This document shows, piece after piece, positions 63,808-64,000 of a stretch of DNA of 64,000 bases (position 1 is the stretch's first letter; every line of letters begins with the position of its first letter). A program made the position numbers and the translations under genes. This DNA is from Spongiibacter pelagi (GTDB lineage Bacteria; Pseudomonadota; Gammaproteobacteria; Pseudomonadales; Spongiibacteraceae), in the NCBI RefSeq assembly GCF_014705705.1, contig NZ_JACXLD010000003.1, positions 186,001-250,000 of the forward strand, in the 5' to 3' direction. Under the pieces are notes generated by a model. That model was given only the letters and a program-made list of their open reading frames with translations. It searched no databases and had not been told where the DNA came from.

Positions 63808-63856
63808 GGCCGCATTATACGGCAGCGTCTGGCATACGGTAGGCACTGAGACAAAA

Positions 63857-63892
63857 TGCCGCAGTTGTGTCGCAAATGTGACAAATTTGCGA
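63857..63892. promoter_or_regulatory. Operator candidates upstream of the RegB-type kinase
   Basis: TGCCGCAGTTGTGTCGCA (63857-63874) resembles the RegA/PrrA-type box (GCGNC, about six bases, GNCGC). It overlaps an 8-base inverted repeat TCGCAAAT-N7-ATTTGCGA (63870-63892). Autoregulation by the RegA-like protein is plausible. Between here and the window end (63893-64000) I see AT-rich sequence, no gene. Confidence 0.45.
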
Positions 63893-64000
63893 TGGGATGC
63901 AGTTCCTAATACATAAAAATAACGATCTAAATATTACACATTCTTTTGACCCATATTTGCTAATTCGGTATGTTAGGAAGAAACCTCTTGGGCCTGCTCC

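Overview
The window looks like a chromosomal segment of a marine-type gammaproteobacterium related to the Pseudomonadales/Cellvibrionales. A Spongiibacteraceae-like organism such as Zhongshania is my best guess; this is inference from gene content, not a database result. Supporting features are the Pseudomonas-like housekeeping chain (argF-argD-grxD ... bfd-peroxiredoxin-sodB-rnt-pyrC ... argG), a two-ATP-cone NrdA, an Arg32-type EF-P next to EarP, several large TonB-dependent receptors, and extensive acyl-CoA/terpenoid catabolism. I saw no rRNA, tRNA, CRISPR array, insertion sequence or phage gene.

Layout. (1) 1-6351, minus strand: the N-terminal part of a TonB-dependent receptor (runs off the left edge), RNA helicase DbpA, the EF-P/EarP pair and an AraC-type regulator. 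(2) 6485-19073: an accessory locus with a cytochrome P450, two TonB receptor + DUF3604 (PHP-like metal hydrolase) modules, a second AraC regulator, and a small HigB/HigA-type toxin-antitoxin remnant between the modules. (3) 19245-29676: an acyclic terpene utilisation (Atu, citronellol/geraniol) locus. The minus-strand operon is atuC-atuD-atuE-atuF-SDR-atuA; a second acyl-CoA dehydrogenase and a TetR regulator run divergently, with palindromes in the shared promoter. (4) 29798-37666: an uncharacterised catabolic operon (cupin, epimerase, SDR, alpha/beta hydrolase, acyl-CoA synthetase), its divergent AraC regulator with a clear 21-bp-phased direct repeat between them, and a wax ester synthase/DGAT. 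(5) 37759-42009: class Ia ribonucleotide reductase nrdAB with NrdR-box and DnaA-box candidates upstream. (6) 42531-53229: arginine genes, monothiol glutaredoxin, a probably iron-regulated porin/flavinylated FMN protein/PepSY operon, thioesterase, Bfd, peroxiredoxin, a long inverted-repeat element, Fe-SOD, RNase T, dihydroorotase and a ComEA-like protein. (7) 53379-57271: a polyamine ABC importer. (8) 57609-63807: argG, a 992-residue phytase-esterase/beta-propeller lipoprotein, and a RegB/RegA-type redox two-component system.

How the parts may work together (inference). TonB receptors and secreted DUF3604 hydrolases would import and process a hydrophobic or phospho-/ester-linked compound, and the P450 and Atu enzymes could feed branched-chain intermediates into CoA metabolism. 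The wax ester synthase could store surplus acyl-CoA. The iron/oxidative-stress block (Fur-like sites, Bfd, Prx, SOD, Grx4) is a coherent iron-homeostasis neighbourhood. Start codons were moved from the longest open frame wherever a ribosome binding site, signal peptide or family N-terminus argued for it.
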